Assembly (NCBI GenBank): GCA_023431405.1
Contig: JAEYVZ010000006.1
Coordinates: 1-64,000 of the forward strand
Direction: 5' to 3'
DNA: 64,000 nucleotides
From: Actinomycetes bacterium
GTDB taxonomy: Bacteria; Actinomycetota; Actinomycetes; Actinomycetales; Microbacteriaceae
Part shown: in pieces, positions 56,108 to 64,000 of the stretch
How the letters are laid out: each line of letters opens with the position of its first letter
How positions within the stretch are numbered: position 1 is the stretch's first letter
Notes under the pieces: model-generated
What the model saw: only the letters and a program-made list of their open reading frames with translations
The model's database searches: none
Told to the model about the DNA's origin: nothing
Translations under genes and position numbers: made by a program

Positions 56108-57085
56108 GTGATCAGCACGATCAACGTGCATTCTCGTCGGGCGCGTGCGCTGGGGCTGCTCGTCGCCGTTGTGGCGGCGGGCTTCGCCCTCGCGGCGCTG
56201 GCCGTCGCGCTCGTGCACGTTTTCACAGAACAGCCGCTGCCGTGGGCGGTGATCCCGGTCTACCTCGGGATCAGTGTCGCCACGCTCGCGGTCGTCGCCA
56301 TCGTGGGATGGACGGTGTTGCCGTCGGCGCCGGCGGAGTCGCTGGCCTCCGACCATGACGAGACGGCGTTCGAGACGCAGCGACGACTGCTCGACGATGT
56401 GCGTCACGAGTTGAAGACGCCGATCACGATCGTTCGCGGCCACCTCGAGGTGATGGATCCGAGCGATCCGGTCGACTCGGCCGCGATCCGCGACCTGGGG
56501 ATGGCGGAGCTCGACCGGATGACGCGTCTGATCGGCGACATCGACCTGCTGGCCGCGGTGGAGACCGACAAGTTCACGATGGCTGATGTCGACCTCGCGC
56601 TGCTCACTCAGCGGGTGGGTGAGCTGGTGACGGTGATCCCCGATCATGTGTGGAGCATCGAGCAGACGGCGAAGGCGGTGATTCGCGCGGACGGTGATCG
56701 CCTGCTTCAAGCGTGGTTGCAGCTGGCGGACAATGCCGCGAAGTACACGCCCGCGGGGAGCGCGATCGAGGTCGGCAGTGCGGTGAATGCGGGCGGCGTG
56801 CAGCTGTGGGTCCGCGATCATGGCCCTGGCATCCCTCCGGCTCTGCGCCACCGCATCTTCCGGCGGTTCGACCGCGGCACGGGCAAGCGTTCGGTGGGCG
56901 GTTCGGGTCTCGGGCTCGCGATCGTCGATGCGATCGCGAAGGCTCATCGCGGCCACTGCTCCATCTCTGAGACTCCTGGCGGCGGCGCGACGTTCGCGCT
57001 GGAAATCCCCCTCGGCACCAAGGCCCCTGTCCCGTCGCCGGTGCGAGCCGGCGACGTGCTGCTCCAACGAGAGGCAAGCGCATGA
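56108..57085 (+). CDS. Sensor histidine kinase
   Basis: 325-residue membrane kinase: two helices (about 12-36 and 45-70) with a very short external loop, a HisKA dimerisation domain with His100 in DDVRHELKTPITIVRGH, and an HATPase_c domain with N box LADNAAKYTPAG, G1 DHGPGIP and G2 GGSGLGLAIVDAI. The small sensor loop suggests intramembrane sensing or help from another protein. GTG 56108. It overlaps the response regulator start (ATGA); the kinase-first order is the reverse of the most frequent one. Confidence 0.93.
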   Translation: MISTINVHSRRARALGLLVAVVAAGFALAALAVALVHVFTEQPLPWAVIPVYLGISVATLAVVAIVGWTVLPSAPAESLASDHDETAFETQRRLLDDVRHELKTPITIVRGHLEVMDPSDPVDSAAIRDLGMAELDRMTRLIGDIDLLAAVETDKFTMADVDLALLTQRVGELVTVIPDHVWSIEQTAKAVIRADGDRLLQAWLQLADNAAKYTPAGSAIEVGSAVNAGGVQLWVRDHGPGIPPALRHRIFRRFDRGTGKRSVGGSGLGLAIVDAIAKAHRGHCSISETPGGGATFALEIPLGTKAPVPSPVRAGDVLLQREASA

Positions 57086-57735
57086 CACGCATCCTGGTGG
57101 TGGACGACGAGCCGCACATCGTCTCACTCGTGACCCGCAGCCTCAACGCCGACGGTTATGAGACCGTCGTCGCCGAAGACGGTGCCGAAGCGCTGGAGCG
57201 CGCGATGGAGCCGGACATCTCGTTGGTGGTCCTCGATGTGGGCCTCCCGTCGATGGACGGTTTCGAGGTGCTGCGACATCTGCGCGACCGCGGCAATGGC
57301 GTCCCGGTGATCATGCTGACTGCCCGCAGCGGGACGAGCGACACGATCGAGGGTCTGGATGCCGGTGCCAGCGATTACATGTCGAAGCCGTTCGCGGTGG
57401 CGGAGCTGCTCGCACGGGTGCGTTCACGTCTGCGCGAGTCGGCGGCCTCGCCGATCCAGTTGACCCGGGGAGACGTGACGCTGGATGTGCTCGCGCGACG
57501 GGTGACGGTGGGTGATCGTGAGGTCGACCTCTCGGCCCGCGAGTTCGCGCTGGCGGAGCAGTTCCTCCGTCACCCGGGTGAGGTGCTGACGCGCGAGGTG
57601 CTGCTGAGCCGCGTCTGGGGGATGGACTTCGACCCGGGGTCCAATGTGGTCGACGTGTACGTGCGCTATCTGCGTTCGAAGCTCGGACCGGACAACATCG
57701 TGACCGTGCGCGGGGAAGGCTACCGCTGGGACTGA
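57082..57735 (+). CDS. OmpR-family response regulator
   Basis: 217 residues: receiver domain with acidic pair VDDEPH, phosphoacceptor Asp52 in VVLDVGLPSMDGF, IMLTARSG and YMSKPFAVAE; then a winged-helix Trans_reg_C domain ending VDVYVRYLRSKLGPDNIVTV-RGEGYRWD. The partner kinase is directly upstream (4-nt overlap). The DNA targets are not known; neighbouring exported protein genes are candidates only by position. Confidence 0.95.
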   Translation: MTRILVVDDEPHIVSLVTRSLNADGYETVVAEDGAEALERAMEPDISLVVLDVGLPSMDGFEVLRHLRDRGNGVPVIMLTARSGTSDTIEGLDAGASDYMSKPFAVAELLARVRSRLRESAASPIQLTRGDVTLDVLARRVTVGDREVDLSAREFALAEQFLRHPGEVLTREVLLSRVWGMDFDPGSNVVDVYVRYLRSKLGPDNIVTVRGEGYRWD

Positions 57736-57743
57736 CCCGCCCC

Positions 57744-57755
57744 ACCGTGCACGGT
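57744..57755. terminator. Short palindrome between convergent genes
   Basis: ACCGT-GC-ACGGT after the response regulator stop, before the stop of the gene on the other strand. A minor hairpin; termination role uncertain. Confidence 0.3.
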
Positions 57756-57801
57756 CGGAGGGCCGTCGGCCGTCTGCGGCGGATGACCCTGCGGTGACGG
57801 C

Positions 57802-58566
57802 TCAGCACCCGGTGCCACGCGGGTCTTCCGCGCAGGTCTTCTCGACGAGGGCGGTGCGTGCTTCGAGGATCTCGATGCTGCTCGTTCCTGCCGGCACGGC
57901 GAGGTGGCCGGGTACACGTTCCCATCCGTTACCGAAGTCGACGTGGGCTTCGAACGACACCGACGCGCGTATCGCATACGTGCCGCGCCGGGGGTATACG
58001 TGGCTCGTCGTCGTGGGGGTGAACTGCGGCACACCCAGCGCGTCCCAACTCCGCCCGCCGGTCGCGACCGTGCGGGTGGTGCCGTCGCCGTAGTCGAATC
58101 GGTACGAGACCGGCCGGAATCGCACGTTCACCTGCAAGTCGAAGAGTTGCCCGCGGACCTCGTGTACCCGCGCAGCCGCGACGACGTTGACGGGGAGGCC
58201 CACCACCCCGAATCCGGCCGGCTCCGGAGACACGGCGAGCAGCCGCGGGGCGAAGGACTCGACATCGCGCATCGTCGGGTCGCGGCGCATCACCACCTCA
58301 TACGCACCACAGCGCCCCAGCGGCGAGGAGCACCGAAACCCGTCACCGACGATCCCGGACGGATCATCGGATTCCCGCGACGATTCCCCCTCCCCTTCGG
58401 CGCCACCGCTGCTGCCGTCGGAGTCCCCACCGATTTCCGCGGATATCTCTAGGGAACCTTCCCGCCAGTCGCTCGACACATCACACAGCCCGGCGGCGCG
58501 TTCAGCTGGCGAGCACACGTCAGTGGGCGCCAACGCGAAAGCCAGCGCAATGGCCGCAGTCAACAC
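57802..58566 (-). CDS. Exported PKD-domain-like protein
   Basis: 254 residues. A hydrophobic N-terminus (VLTAAIALAFALAPTDV) suggests a signal sequence; an acidic Ser/Gly/Glu linker (about 40-75) follows; a PKD-like beta-sandwich is recognised at YRFDYGDGTTRTV and SHVYPRRGTYAIRASVSF. Four or more cysteines (CSPAERAAGLC, CSSPLGRC, CAEDPRGTGC) suggest disulfides. GTG 58566 overlaps the upstream lipoprotein stop by 7 bp, so they form a pair. Function unknown; possibly a cell-surface protein. Confidence 0.7.
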   Translation of the reverse strand: MLTAAIALAFALAPTDVCSPAERAAGLCDVSSDWREGSLEISAEIGGDSDGSSGGAEGEGESSRESDDPSGIVGDGFRCSSPLGRCGAYEVVMRRDPTMRDVESFAPRLLAVSPEPAGFGVVGLPVNVVAAARVHEVRGQLFDLQVNVRFRPVSYRFDYGDGTTRTVATGGRSWDALGVPQFTPTTTSHVYPRRGTYAIRASVSFEAHVDFGNGWERVPGHLAVPAGTSSIEILEARTALVEKTCAEDPRGTGC

Positions 58567-59192
58567 TTCGCATCCACCGCCTCGCTGTCGCTGATCAGAA
58601 ACTGTCCGCGGTGCTCAACGATGGTGACGAGAAGTCCAAGCACGTCTGGCCTATCAGCCTGCGTGACGTCCCGGCCGCGCATATCCGTGATGCGCGTGTC
58701 CGCGACGTCGAGACAGACCAGCAGAGAGGCACTCGATCCGACAACTTCGACGTAGGAAATGGAGTCGACTCCGAACCGCCCACGGACCACGATCTCTTTC
58801 GCTGCTAACCTGTCGCTCTCACGTCCAGCGCTTTCCAGCGCCTCACCTGTTAGATAACGGTGAGGCTGACTGCGAGGCAATTCCCCGGCATCCACTCGGT
58901 TGAGGGCATCGACGTACGCGCGGTAGGTGTCTTCTGCCGCTCGAAACAGCTCCGCGTCGTCCCCCACGTTGTCCCCTGCGTCGACGCCCCCGGTCGGCGG
59001 CGCGCTCGCGGTGGGTGTGGCGTCAGGCGTGGCGCTGTCCGGCGGGCTCGCGCAGGCCGAAACGGCCAGGACGAGGGCGCACACGGCCGCCGCTCCCCCG
59101 TTGACCAGGGTGCGGGTCACCGTGCCCGAAGCCTTTCGTCTGCCGCCGATGAAATGCATTCCAGGTCTCGGCCCGGGTCTGGTCACTCGCAT
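58560..59192 (-). CDS. Exported lipoprotein (DUF6318-like)
   Basis: 210 residues. ATG 59192 is used because TACCGT (59199-59204) ends 7 nt upstream; the GTG at 59120 would give a more conventional short signal peptide. A long basic N-region precedes the hydrophobic stretch GGAAAVCALVLAVSAC with the lipobox cysteine, then an Asp/Pro-rich linker and a soluble domain (DTYRAYVDALNRVDAGELPR, IVVRGRFGVDSISY) resembling DUF6318. Unknown function. It is the first gene of a two-gene unit with the PKD-like protein. Confidence 0.7.
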   Translation of the reverse strand: MRVTRPGPRPGMHFIGGRRKASGTVTRTLVNGGAAAVCALVLAVSACASPPDSATPDATPTASAPPTGGVDAGDNVGDDAELFRAAEDTYRAYVDALNRVDAGELPRSQPHRYLTGEALESAGRESDRLAAKEIVVRGRFGVDSISYVEVVGSSASLLVCLDVADTRITDMRGRDVTQADRPDVLGLLVTIVEHRGQFLISDSEAVDAKC

Positions 59193-59247
59193 GCCGAAAC
59201 GGTAGCCAGAACAGCAGATGCGGCATCCGAGTTGTCCACATGACGAC

Positions 59248-59273
59248 GGCCCCGGCACCGGAGTGTCGGGGCC
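59248..59273 (-). terminator. phoH terminator
   Basis: An 11-bp stem from GGCCCCGGCAC / GTGTCGGGGCC with one G-T wobble and a 4-nt loop CGGA, 14 nt after the phoH stop. No U-tract. Strongly folded and isolated between two genes of the same orientation. Confidence 0.75.
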
Positions 59274-59286
59274 GCCGCGTCCGCGG

Positions 59287-60642
59287 TCAGCTGAGCTCGC
59301 CCTGCTCCAGCAGGTCGGTCACGAGCGCGGCGATCGCGGAGCGCTCCGACCGGACCAGCGTCACATGACCGAACAGGTCGTGTCCCTTGAGCGTCTCGAT
59401 GACGCTGGCAACGCCGTCGTGCCGGCCGACGCGAAGGTTGTCGCGCTGGCCTACGTCGTGCGTGAGAACGACGCGCGAGTTCTGCCCGATGCGGCTGAGC
59501 ACCGTCAGCAGCACGTTCCGCTCCAGCGACTGGGCCTCGTCGACGATCACGAACGCATCATGCAGCGAGCGCCCGCGGATGTGCGTGAGCGGGAGCACTT
59601 CCAGCATCCCTCGCGCCACGACCTCCTCGAGCACGTTCCCCGAGACGACCGAGCCGAGGGTGTCGAACACCGCCTGTCCCCACGGGCTCATCTTCTCCGA
59701 CTGGTCGCCCGGCAGGTAGCCGAGCTCCTGCCCGCCCACGGCGAACAGCGGCCGGAACACGATGATCTTCTTCTGCTGCTGGCGCTCGAGCACCGCTTCG
59801 AGTCCTGCACACAGGGCGAGCGCCGACTTGCCCGTACCGGCGCGACCGCCCAGTGACACGATGCCGACGTCGGGGTCGAGGAGCAGATCGATGGCGATGC
59901 GCTGCTCCGCCGAGCGCCCGTGCAGTCCGAACACGTCGCGATCGCCGCGCACAAGCCGGTACTGACCGTCGCCGGTCACCCGCCCGAGGGCGGAACCGCG
60001 CTCCGAGTGGATGACGAGACCCGTATTCACCGGGAGGCCCTTCACCTCGTCGCTCAGGGCGACCTCGCTCTCGTACAGATCACTGACCTCGTCGCCTGAC
60101 ACGTCGAGGGAGGCGATCCCCGTCCACCCCGAGTCGATCGCCTGCTCAGCGAGGTACTCCTCCGCATACAGACCGAGGGAGGCCGCCTTCACGCGCATCG
60201 GAAGGTCCTTCGACACGACCGTGACGTGGTGACCCTCCTGGGCGAGATGCATCGCCACCGACAGGATGCGGGTGTCGTTGTCACCCAGACGCATTCCGGC
60301 GGGGAGGATCGACGGGTCGGTGTTGGTGAGCTCCACCCGCAGCGAGCCGCCGTCACCCACCGCGACAGGGAAGTCGAGCCGGCCGTGCTCCACCCGAAGC
60401 TCGTCGAGATGACGGAGCGCTTGGCGGGCGAAATAGCCGATCTCCGGGTCGTGACGCTTGCCCTCGAGCTCGGTGATGACCACCACCGGGACGACGACGG
60501 AATGTTCCGCGAATCGGAAGAACGCCCGTGGATCGCTCAGCAGCACCGAGGTGTCCAGCACGTACGTCCGCAGGTCCTGATCTGCGGCGATGCCGGCCTC
60601 ACGCGTCGTGCGGCGCTGCTGCTCTGGTGCTCGTGTGGTCAC
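59287..60642 (-). CDS. phoH: PhoH family protein with N-terminal PIN domain (PhoH2 type)
   Basis: 451 residues: an N-terminal PIN RNase domain ([20 protein letters not shown] with catalytic Asp; [12 protein letters not shown]) and a C-terminal PhoH ATPase/helicase (Walker [32 protein letters not shown]alker B). PhoH2 proteins unwind and cleave RNA. GTG 60642. The upstream leader contains several strong inverted repeats (60658-60674, 60681-60721) that could be structured RNA. Ends in the terminator at 59248-59273. Confidence 0.93.
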   Translation of the reverse strand: MTTRAPEQQRRTTREAGIAADQDLRTYVLDTSVLLSDPRAFFRFAEHSVVVPVVVITELEGKRHDPEIGYFARQALRHLDELRVEHGRLDFPVAVGDGGSLRVELTNTDPSILPAGMRLGDNDTRILSVAMHLAQEGHHVTVVSKDLPMRVKAASLGLYAEEYLAEQAIDSGWTGIASLDVSGDEVSDLYESEVALSDEVKGLPVNTGLVIHSERGSALGRVTGDGQYRLVRGDRDVFGLHGRSAEQRIAIDLLLDPDVGIVSLGGRAGTGKSALALCAGLEAVLERQQQKKIIVFRPLFAVGGQELGYLPGDQSEKMSPWGQAVFDTLGSVVSGNVLEEVVARGMLEVLPLTHIRGRSLHDAFVIVDEAQSLERNVLLTVLSRIGQNSRVVLTHDVGQRDNLRVGRHDGVASVIETLKGHDLFGHVTLVRSERSAIAALVTDLLEQGELS

Positions 60643-60657
60643 AACCCACTCCCCGCC

Positions 60658-60721
60658 CCGGGTGGATCACCCGGTTCTCACGAGTCGACCAGTGGCCACG
60701 AGTCAGTGGATGGCCGACTCG
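60658..60721 (-). other. Structured segment in the leader region of phoH
   Basis: CCGGGTG-GAT-CACCCGG (60658-60674) is a 7-bp stem; CGAGTCG (60681-60687) and CGACTCG (60715-60721) bracket 27 bp that contain a further short repeat. All fall in the 165-bp gap upstream of phoH. Could be RNA structure or DNA operators; no known class recognised. Confidence 0.45.
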
Positions 60722-60807
60722 AACGGGCGCCTTGCCCGATGTGATGAACGTACGTCCGCGATCGGCCCGGCCGGTCAACCGACACGCCGCGGAACGTGAC
60801 GGCGCGG

Positions 60808-61950
60808 TTAATTCTCGACGACGGCGATCGTCGCCGGCGGTACGCGATGGCTGGCGACGTCGGCGAGGGCGTCTCCGAACAAGGTGATGGTGTCGGCACC
60901 GGTCCCCGCGTGGGCACTGACGCGCACGACGCCTCCGCGCGCGGTGGCGGTGACGCCGTGATTCGCGAGCGCCGCGGCGAGGGCGCCGGCATCCTGCGCC
61001 TCCGGCACGATCGCGACGATGCCGGCATGCGCGTCGCGCGGCGTCAGCACGTCCATGTCATACCGGTCGGCGAGGTCCATGAGGTTCTGCGCCCGCTCAC
61101 GGACAGCGGCGGATATCGTCGCGACACCGACGTCGCGGATGTCGGAGACCGCAGCCGCGAGCCGTGCGGCCGCGAGGGCGTCGGTCGGCGACACCGTGTA
61201 CGCCATGGCATCCGGCCGCGGTCCCGGAACGCCCACGGTCGTCAGGTCGCCGTCCATGCCCGACAATCCCGACAGCACCGGCTCCAGCCGCTCGCGCGCC
61301 GTCGAGGTGAAGCGTGCGAACCCTGTGCCCCGCCCGGCGCGGAGCCACTTGTAGCCGTTGCCGCAGACGACGTCGGCGGCGGCGTAATCGGCATCGACGA
61401 CGCCGAAGCCCTGGATCGCGTCGACGATCAGCAGGCGATCGCCGATGACCTCACGGATCGCGGTGAGGTCGGCGAGATACCCGGTGCGGTAGTCGACGAG
61501 GCTCAGCGCGACAGCCGTGATGTCGTCGGTGAGCGCATCGCGGACGGCATCGGGCGTGACGAACCCGTCTTCGGTGTCGAGGTCGCGCACCCGGAGACGT
61601 CCGAGCGCGTCCTGCGCGCGGCGTGCCGCCACCGTCAAGGACGGGAACTCCCTCGGCGAGACGAGCACCTCGCCCGACAGTCCGAACATCGCGTGCATGA
61701 GGCCGTACGTGGTCGACGGCTGCAGCGTCACCTCGTCGGCCGTCGCGCCCAGCAGCTCGGCGACGACGTCGCGGGCCTCACTCCCGCGGGCCGCGACCAA
61801 CTCGATCCCCGACCGGCGCCCAGAGGACAGAAGCTCCGCATCGGCACCCGATTCGGCCTGGACGGCAGGGCACAGCGGCCCGAAGGCGGCCCAATCGAGG
61901 TATCCGGGTTCCTCGACGAAACTCTCGAGGTACGACTCCAACTCGATCAC
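60808..61950 (-). CDS. Aminotransferase class V-fold PLP enzyme
   Basis: 380 residues with the class V/cysteine desulfurase-like fold. PLP-binding features: LQPSTTYGLMHAMF, LLIVDAIQGFGVVD and the probable PLP lysine in VCGNGYKWLRAGRGTGF. There is no NifS/SufS cysteine loop, so it is more likely a kynureninase-like or other aminotransferase/lyase; exact reaction unknown. GTG 61950, with GGAGG upstream and GAGACT eight nt upstream. It is followed by phoH, 165 bp away. Confidence 0.85.
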   Translation of the reverse strand: MIELESYLESFVEEPGYLDWAAFGPLCPAVQAESGADAELLSSGRRSGIELVAARGSEARDVVAELLGATADEVTLQPSTTYGLMHAMFGLSGEVLVSPREFPSLTVAARRAQDALGRLRVRDLDTEDGFVTPDAVRDALTDDITAVALSLVDYRTGYLADLTAIREVIGDRLLIVDAIQGFGVVDADYAAADVVCGNGYKWLRAGRGTGFARFTSTARERLEPVLSGLSGMDGDLTTVGVPGPRPDAMAYTVSPTDALAAARLAAAVSDIRDVGVATISAAVRERAQNLMDLADRYDMDVLTPRDAHAGIVAIVPEAQDAGALAAALANHGVTATARGGVVRVSAHAGTGADTITLFGDALADVASHRVPPATIAVVEN

Positions 61951-61996
61951 ATCCTCCAGTCTCCCACGTGCGAGCCCGTCACGATGGCCGGGCGTT

Positions 61997-62782
61997 TCAG
62001 CTGCCGTAGCGGCGATCCCGGGAGGCGTAGTCGCGGATGGCCCGCAGGAAGTCGACTTCGCGCAGGTCGGGGCCGAGCGCTTCGACGAAGTAGAACTCGG
62101 AATGCGCCGACTGCCACAGGAGGAAGTCGCTCAGCCGCTGCTCGCCCGACGTGCGGATGACGAGGTCGGGATCGGCCTGGCCGCCCGTGTAAAGATGCTC
62201 GCCGATCTGCTCGGGGGTGAGGCTGGCGGCGAGGTCCTCGAGGGATCCGCCGCTCTCCTGGTGCTTGGTGATGATGGAGCGCACGGCATCCACGATCTCG
62301 CCTCTTCCGCCGTACGCGACGGCGAGGTTGACGTGAAGGCCCGTGTTGCCCTCGGTGCGCTCCTCGGCCGTACGCAGCGCCCGCGCGAGCTCCGGCGTGA
62401 GCATCTCGGCCCGGCCCACATGCTTGACGCGCCAACCCGGCTCCTGGGAGATGGCGTCGGCGAGCTCGGCGATGATCTCGATGAGGTCGGCCACCTCGGT
62501 GGAATCGCGTTTGGTGAGGTTGTCGGTCGACAGAAGGTAGAGCGAGACGACCTGGATGCCGAGGTCGTCGCACCAACGCAGGAACTCGCGCATCTTGGCC
62601 GCGCCGGCGCGGTGTCCGTCGGCGACGGTCGCATAACCCGCTTGGCGCGCCCATCGGCGGTTGCCGTCGATCATCATCGCGACATGATGCGGAACGGTGT
62701 CGGGCGTGAGCCGGCGGCGCAGGCGGGAGCTGTAGAGACGGTAGAGCAGTCCGCGCCCCTCACCCGTGCTGTTGGCCGTCAC
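61997..62782 (-). CDS. uppS: Undecaprenyl diphosphate synthase (cis-prenyltransferase)
   Basis: 261-residue cis-prenyltransferase that elongates farnesyl or geranyl diphosphate to the C50-C55 carrier lipid for the cell wall. Catalytic DGNRRWARQAGY with the Asp, VVSLYLLSTDN, the LAVAYGGRGEIVDA motif and the C-terminal SDFLLWQSAHSEFYFVEA segment are all visible. Actinobacteria often have two such enzymes with different products; which one this is is not clear. GTG 62782 lies 7 nt after TAGCGT (62789-62794). Divergent from the hemolysin III gene. Confidence 0.94.
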   Translation of the reverse strand: MTANSTGEGRGLLYRLYSSRLRRRLTPDTVPHHVAMMIDGNRRWARQAGYATVADGHRAGAAKMREFLRWCDDLGIQVVSLYLLSTDNLTKRDSTEVADLIEIIAELADAISQEPGWRVKHVGRAEMLTPELARALRTAEERTEGNTGLHVNLAVAYGGRGEIVDAVRSIITKHQESGGSLEDLAASLTPEQIGEHLYTGGQADPDLVIRTSGEQRLSDFLLWQSAHSEFYFVEALGPDLREVDFLRAIRDYASRDRRYGS

Positions 62783-62815
62783 CCCTCTACGCTATCGCGC
62801 GAACCCATGTGGCAC

Positions 62816-62839
62816 CCGTATGTTCTGGGCGGCATACGG
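62816..62839. promoter_or_regulatory. Inverted repeat between uppS and hemolysin III gene
   Basis: CCGTATG-N10-CATACGG, a perfect 7-bp inverted repeat in the 76-bp divergent region. It is placed upstream of both -10s (TAGCGT 62789-62794 minus, TAATCT 62847-62852 plus), so it could be an operator for both genes. No dedicated regulator is near. Confidence 0.5.
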
Positions 62840-62858
62840 CACGACGTAATCTCAGAAG

Positions 62859-63590
62859 ATGACCCGTGACGTTGACGGCGCCGAGATGCCTCAGCTGCCG
62901 CTGCTGGATGCCGCGGCGGCGAGCTCTCAGATCGAACTCAAGCCCTCGTGGCGCGGCTGGATCCACGCCGCGACCTTCCCCGTCGCCATCGCCGCCGGGA
63001 TCGTCCTGATCGTCCTCGCGCAGGGCGCACCCGCGAAGTGGGCGAGCGCCGTCTTCATGACCAGTTCACTGCTGCTGTTCGGCAACTCCGCGCTGTACCA
63101 CCGGTTCGACTGGGGTCCGCGCACCAAGGCGGTCCTGAAGCGCATCGACCACGCGAACATCCTGCTCCTGATCGCAGGCACCTACACGCCCATCGCGGTG
63201 CTCGCCCTCCCGCCCGACAAGGGTCTGCTGCTGCTCACGCTCGTGTGGTCGGGCGCGCTGCTCGGCATCCTCTTCCGCGTGTTCTGGATCCATGCACCGC
63301 GGTGGCTGTACGTCGCGCTCTACCTGCTTCTGGGCTGGGCCGCCGTCATGTACCTCTTCGACCTGCTCCAGGCGAGCGTGCCGATGATGATCCTTGTCAT
63401 CGTCGGAGGACTTCTCTACACGGCCGGTGCCATCGTCTACGGGCTCAAGCGCCCCAACCCATGGCCGGGGCATTTCGGATTCCACGAGATCTTCCACGTC
63501 TGCACCGTCCTGGCGTTCCTGTGCCACTGGACGGCGTGTCTGCTGATCGCGCTCGACCCGCTCAGCCCTTCGCTGGGTCTCCCGGGCTGA
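62859..63590 (+). CDS. Hemolysin III / PAQR-family membrane protein
   Basis: 243-residue protein with seven membrane helices, typical of the HlyIII/PAQR family. Conserved metal-binding residues: His in NSALYHRFDWGPRTK, and Gly/His pattern HFGFHEIFHVCTVLAF containing the C-terminal HxxxH. Whether it is a hydrolase or other enzyme in bacteria is not settled; the hemolysin name is historical. ATG 62859 sits 7 nt after TAATCT. The 3' end overlaps the next gene on the opposite strand by 29 bp. Confidence 0.88.
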   Translation: MTRDVDGAEMPQLPLLDAAAASSQIELKPSWRGWIHAATFPVAIAAGIVLIVLAQGAPAKWASAVFMTSSLLLFGNSALYHRFDWGPRTKAVLKRIDHANILLLIAGTYTPIAVLALPPDKGLLLLTLVWSGALLGILFRVFWIHAPRWLYVALYLLLGWAAVMYLFDLLQASVPMMILVIVGGLLYTAGAIVYGLKRPNPWPGHFGFHEIFHVCTVLAFLCHWTACLLIALDPLSPSLGLPG

Positions 63591-63870
63591 TCTGGCCGGC
63601 CCGGCCGCTCTCGCCCCCGTTGTCCTCCGAGGTGGCCGCACCGGTGTCGCCTGCGCGCTCGGCCGTCTCCGCGTCGAGTTCTTCCGCGATCTCCGCGCGG
63701 TAGCCTGCACGGCGGATGCGCCGGAGCATGTCGATGAGCAGGAAGACGAGTGCGATCGCGATGACCGCTGTGCCGATGAAACCGACGATGCCCGGGGTCA
63801 CGTTGTCGGGGTTCACGGTCGACGTGGGAGTCGGTGTGGGCGTTGTGGCGAGCCACGTGAGCGCGTACAT
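63562..63870 (-). CDS. Small single-helix membrane protein, 102 aa
   Basis: 102 residues: a short N-terminal Thr/Pro-rich segment, one membrane helix at about 28-48 (VGFIGTAVIAIALVFLLIDM), a basic RRIRRAGYRAEIAEELDAE stretch and an acidic, glycine-rich C-terminus. Unknown function but conserved in this location near uppS in related bacteria as far as I recall. ATG 63870 has GAGGACAG upstream. Confidence 0.75.
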   Translation of the reverse strand: MYALTWLATTPTPTPTSTVNPDNVTPGIVGFIGTAVIAIALVFLLIDMLRRIRRAGYRAEIAEELDAETAERAGDTGAATSEDNGGESGRAGQISPGDPAKG

Positions 63871-63936
63871 CTGTCCTCGTTCTGCGCCGGAAGCGCTTAG
63901 CCTGGAATTCCAGCCTAGAACGTCACGAAAGCCGAC

Positions 63937-64000
63937 ATGACCTCCTCCGAGTCCCCCGCCGTCCTCGACGTCGACCGCGAGGCGATGCTCGCCGACCGCT
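63937..64000 (+). CDS. 5' end of a gene running off the right edge
   Basis: ATG 63937 opens a frame of 21 codons to the window end, starting MTSSESPAVLDVDREAMLAD. TAGAAC at 63916-63921 could be its -10, with a nine-base leader and no Shine-Dalgarno. Too short to identify the product. Confidence 0.5.
   Translation, partial: MTSSESPAVLDVDREAMLADR

Overview
This 64 kb window is chromosomal DNA from a high-GC actinobacterium. Protein family content, frequent GTG starts, 4-nt ATGA/GTGA gene overlaps and secreted repeat proteins fit Microbacteriaceae, most likely Microbacterium or a close relative; this assignment is inferred from gene content, not from a search. Nearly all of it is core housekeeping sequence. 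I see no rRNA, tRNA, CRISPR array, insertion sequence or prophage, and no gene-free gap longer than 300 bases.

Layout. 1-8.5 kb: 3' end of dapD, a SHOCT-domain protein, gltA, dapC-fdxA, a membrane protein, azlCD with a divergent XRE-cupin regulator, a DUF2200 gene and typA. 8.6-15.8 kb: a peptide-type ABC importer (lipoprotein, two permeases, fused double ATPase) interrupted by one opposite-strand PH-domain gene. 16-21.4 kb: a CPBP membrane protein, then gcvT-gcvH-gcvP behind a tandem glycine riboswitch. 21.4-29.5 kb: a MarP-like protease, then an NrtR-type regulator followed by nadA-nadB-nadC-cysteine desulfurase-glycosyltransferase. 29.5-33.2 kb: an ABC exporter and a DHA2-type MFS pump. 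33.3-41.2 kb: a looser accessory stretch with an AhpD-like protein, a 38-residue Cys-rich microprotein, a PfpI protein with an AraC regulator, two SRPBCC proteins, a CinA-C/GNAT fusion, an apparently inactive alpha/beta-hydrolase and an MpaB/DUF2236 protein. 41.2-48 kb: ychF, a methyltransferase, an exonuclease, rmuC, glpX and fbaA. 48-64 kb: a secreted Ig-repeat/lectin/M23 protein, ispH, xseA-xseB, a beta-carbonic anhydrase, fumC, a two-component pair, two exported proteins, phoH, an aminotransferase-fold protein, uppS and a hemolysin III protein.

How the genes connect. dapD and dapC belong to the lysine/diaminopimelate succinylase pathway. gltA and fumC are TCA enzymes; glpX and fbaA are gluconeogenic/glycolytic and divergently placed. 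The gcv operon forms the glycine cleavage system under glycine control. NrtR with nadABC and a dedicated cysteine desulfurase makes NAD de novo, with a clear palindromic operator at the nrtR promoter.

Regulatory style. At least twenty transcription-unit leaders have a -10-like hexamer (A at position 2, T at position 6) ending exactly 7 nt before the first base of the start codon, which points to widespread leaderless mRNAs. This spacing was used to choose several starts. No wholly new multi-gene system is evident. The best leads are the Cys-rich microprotein, the CinA-GNAT fusion, the hydrolase lacking its catalytic residues, the enlarged DppB, the palindromic expression platform of the gcv riboswitch, and the strong enrichment of the word GGATGCC/GGCATCC, including inverted pairs in RNA hairpins.
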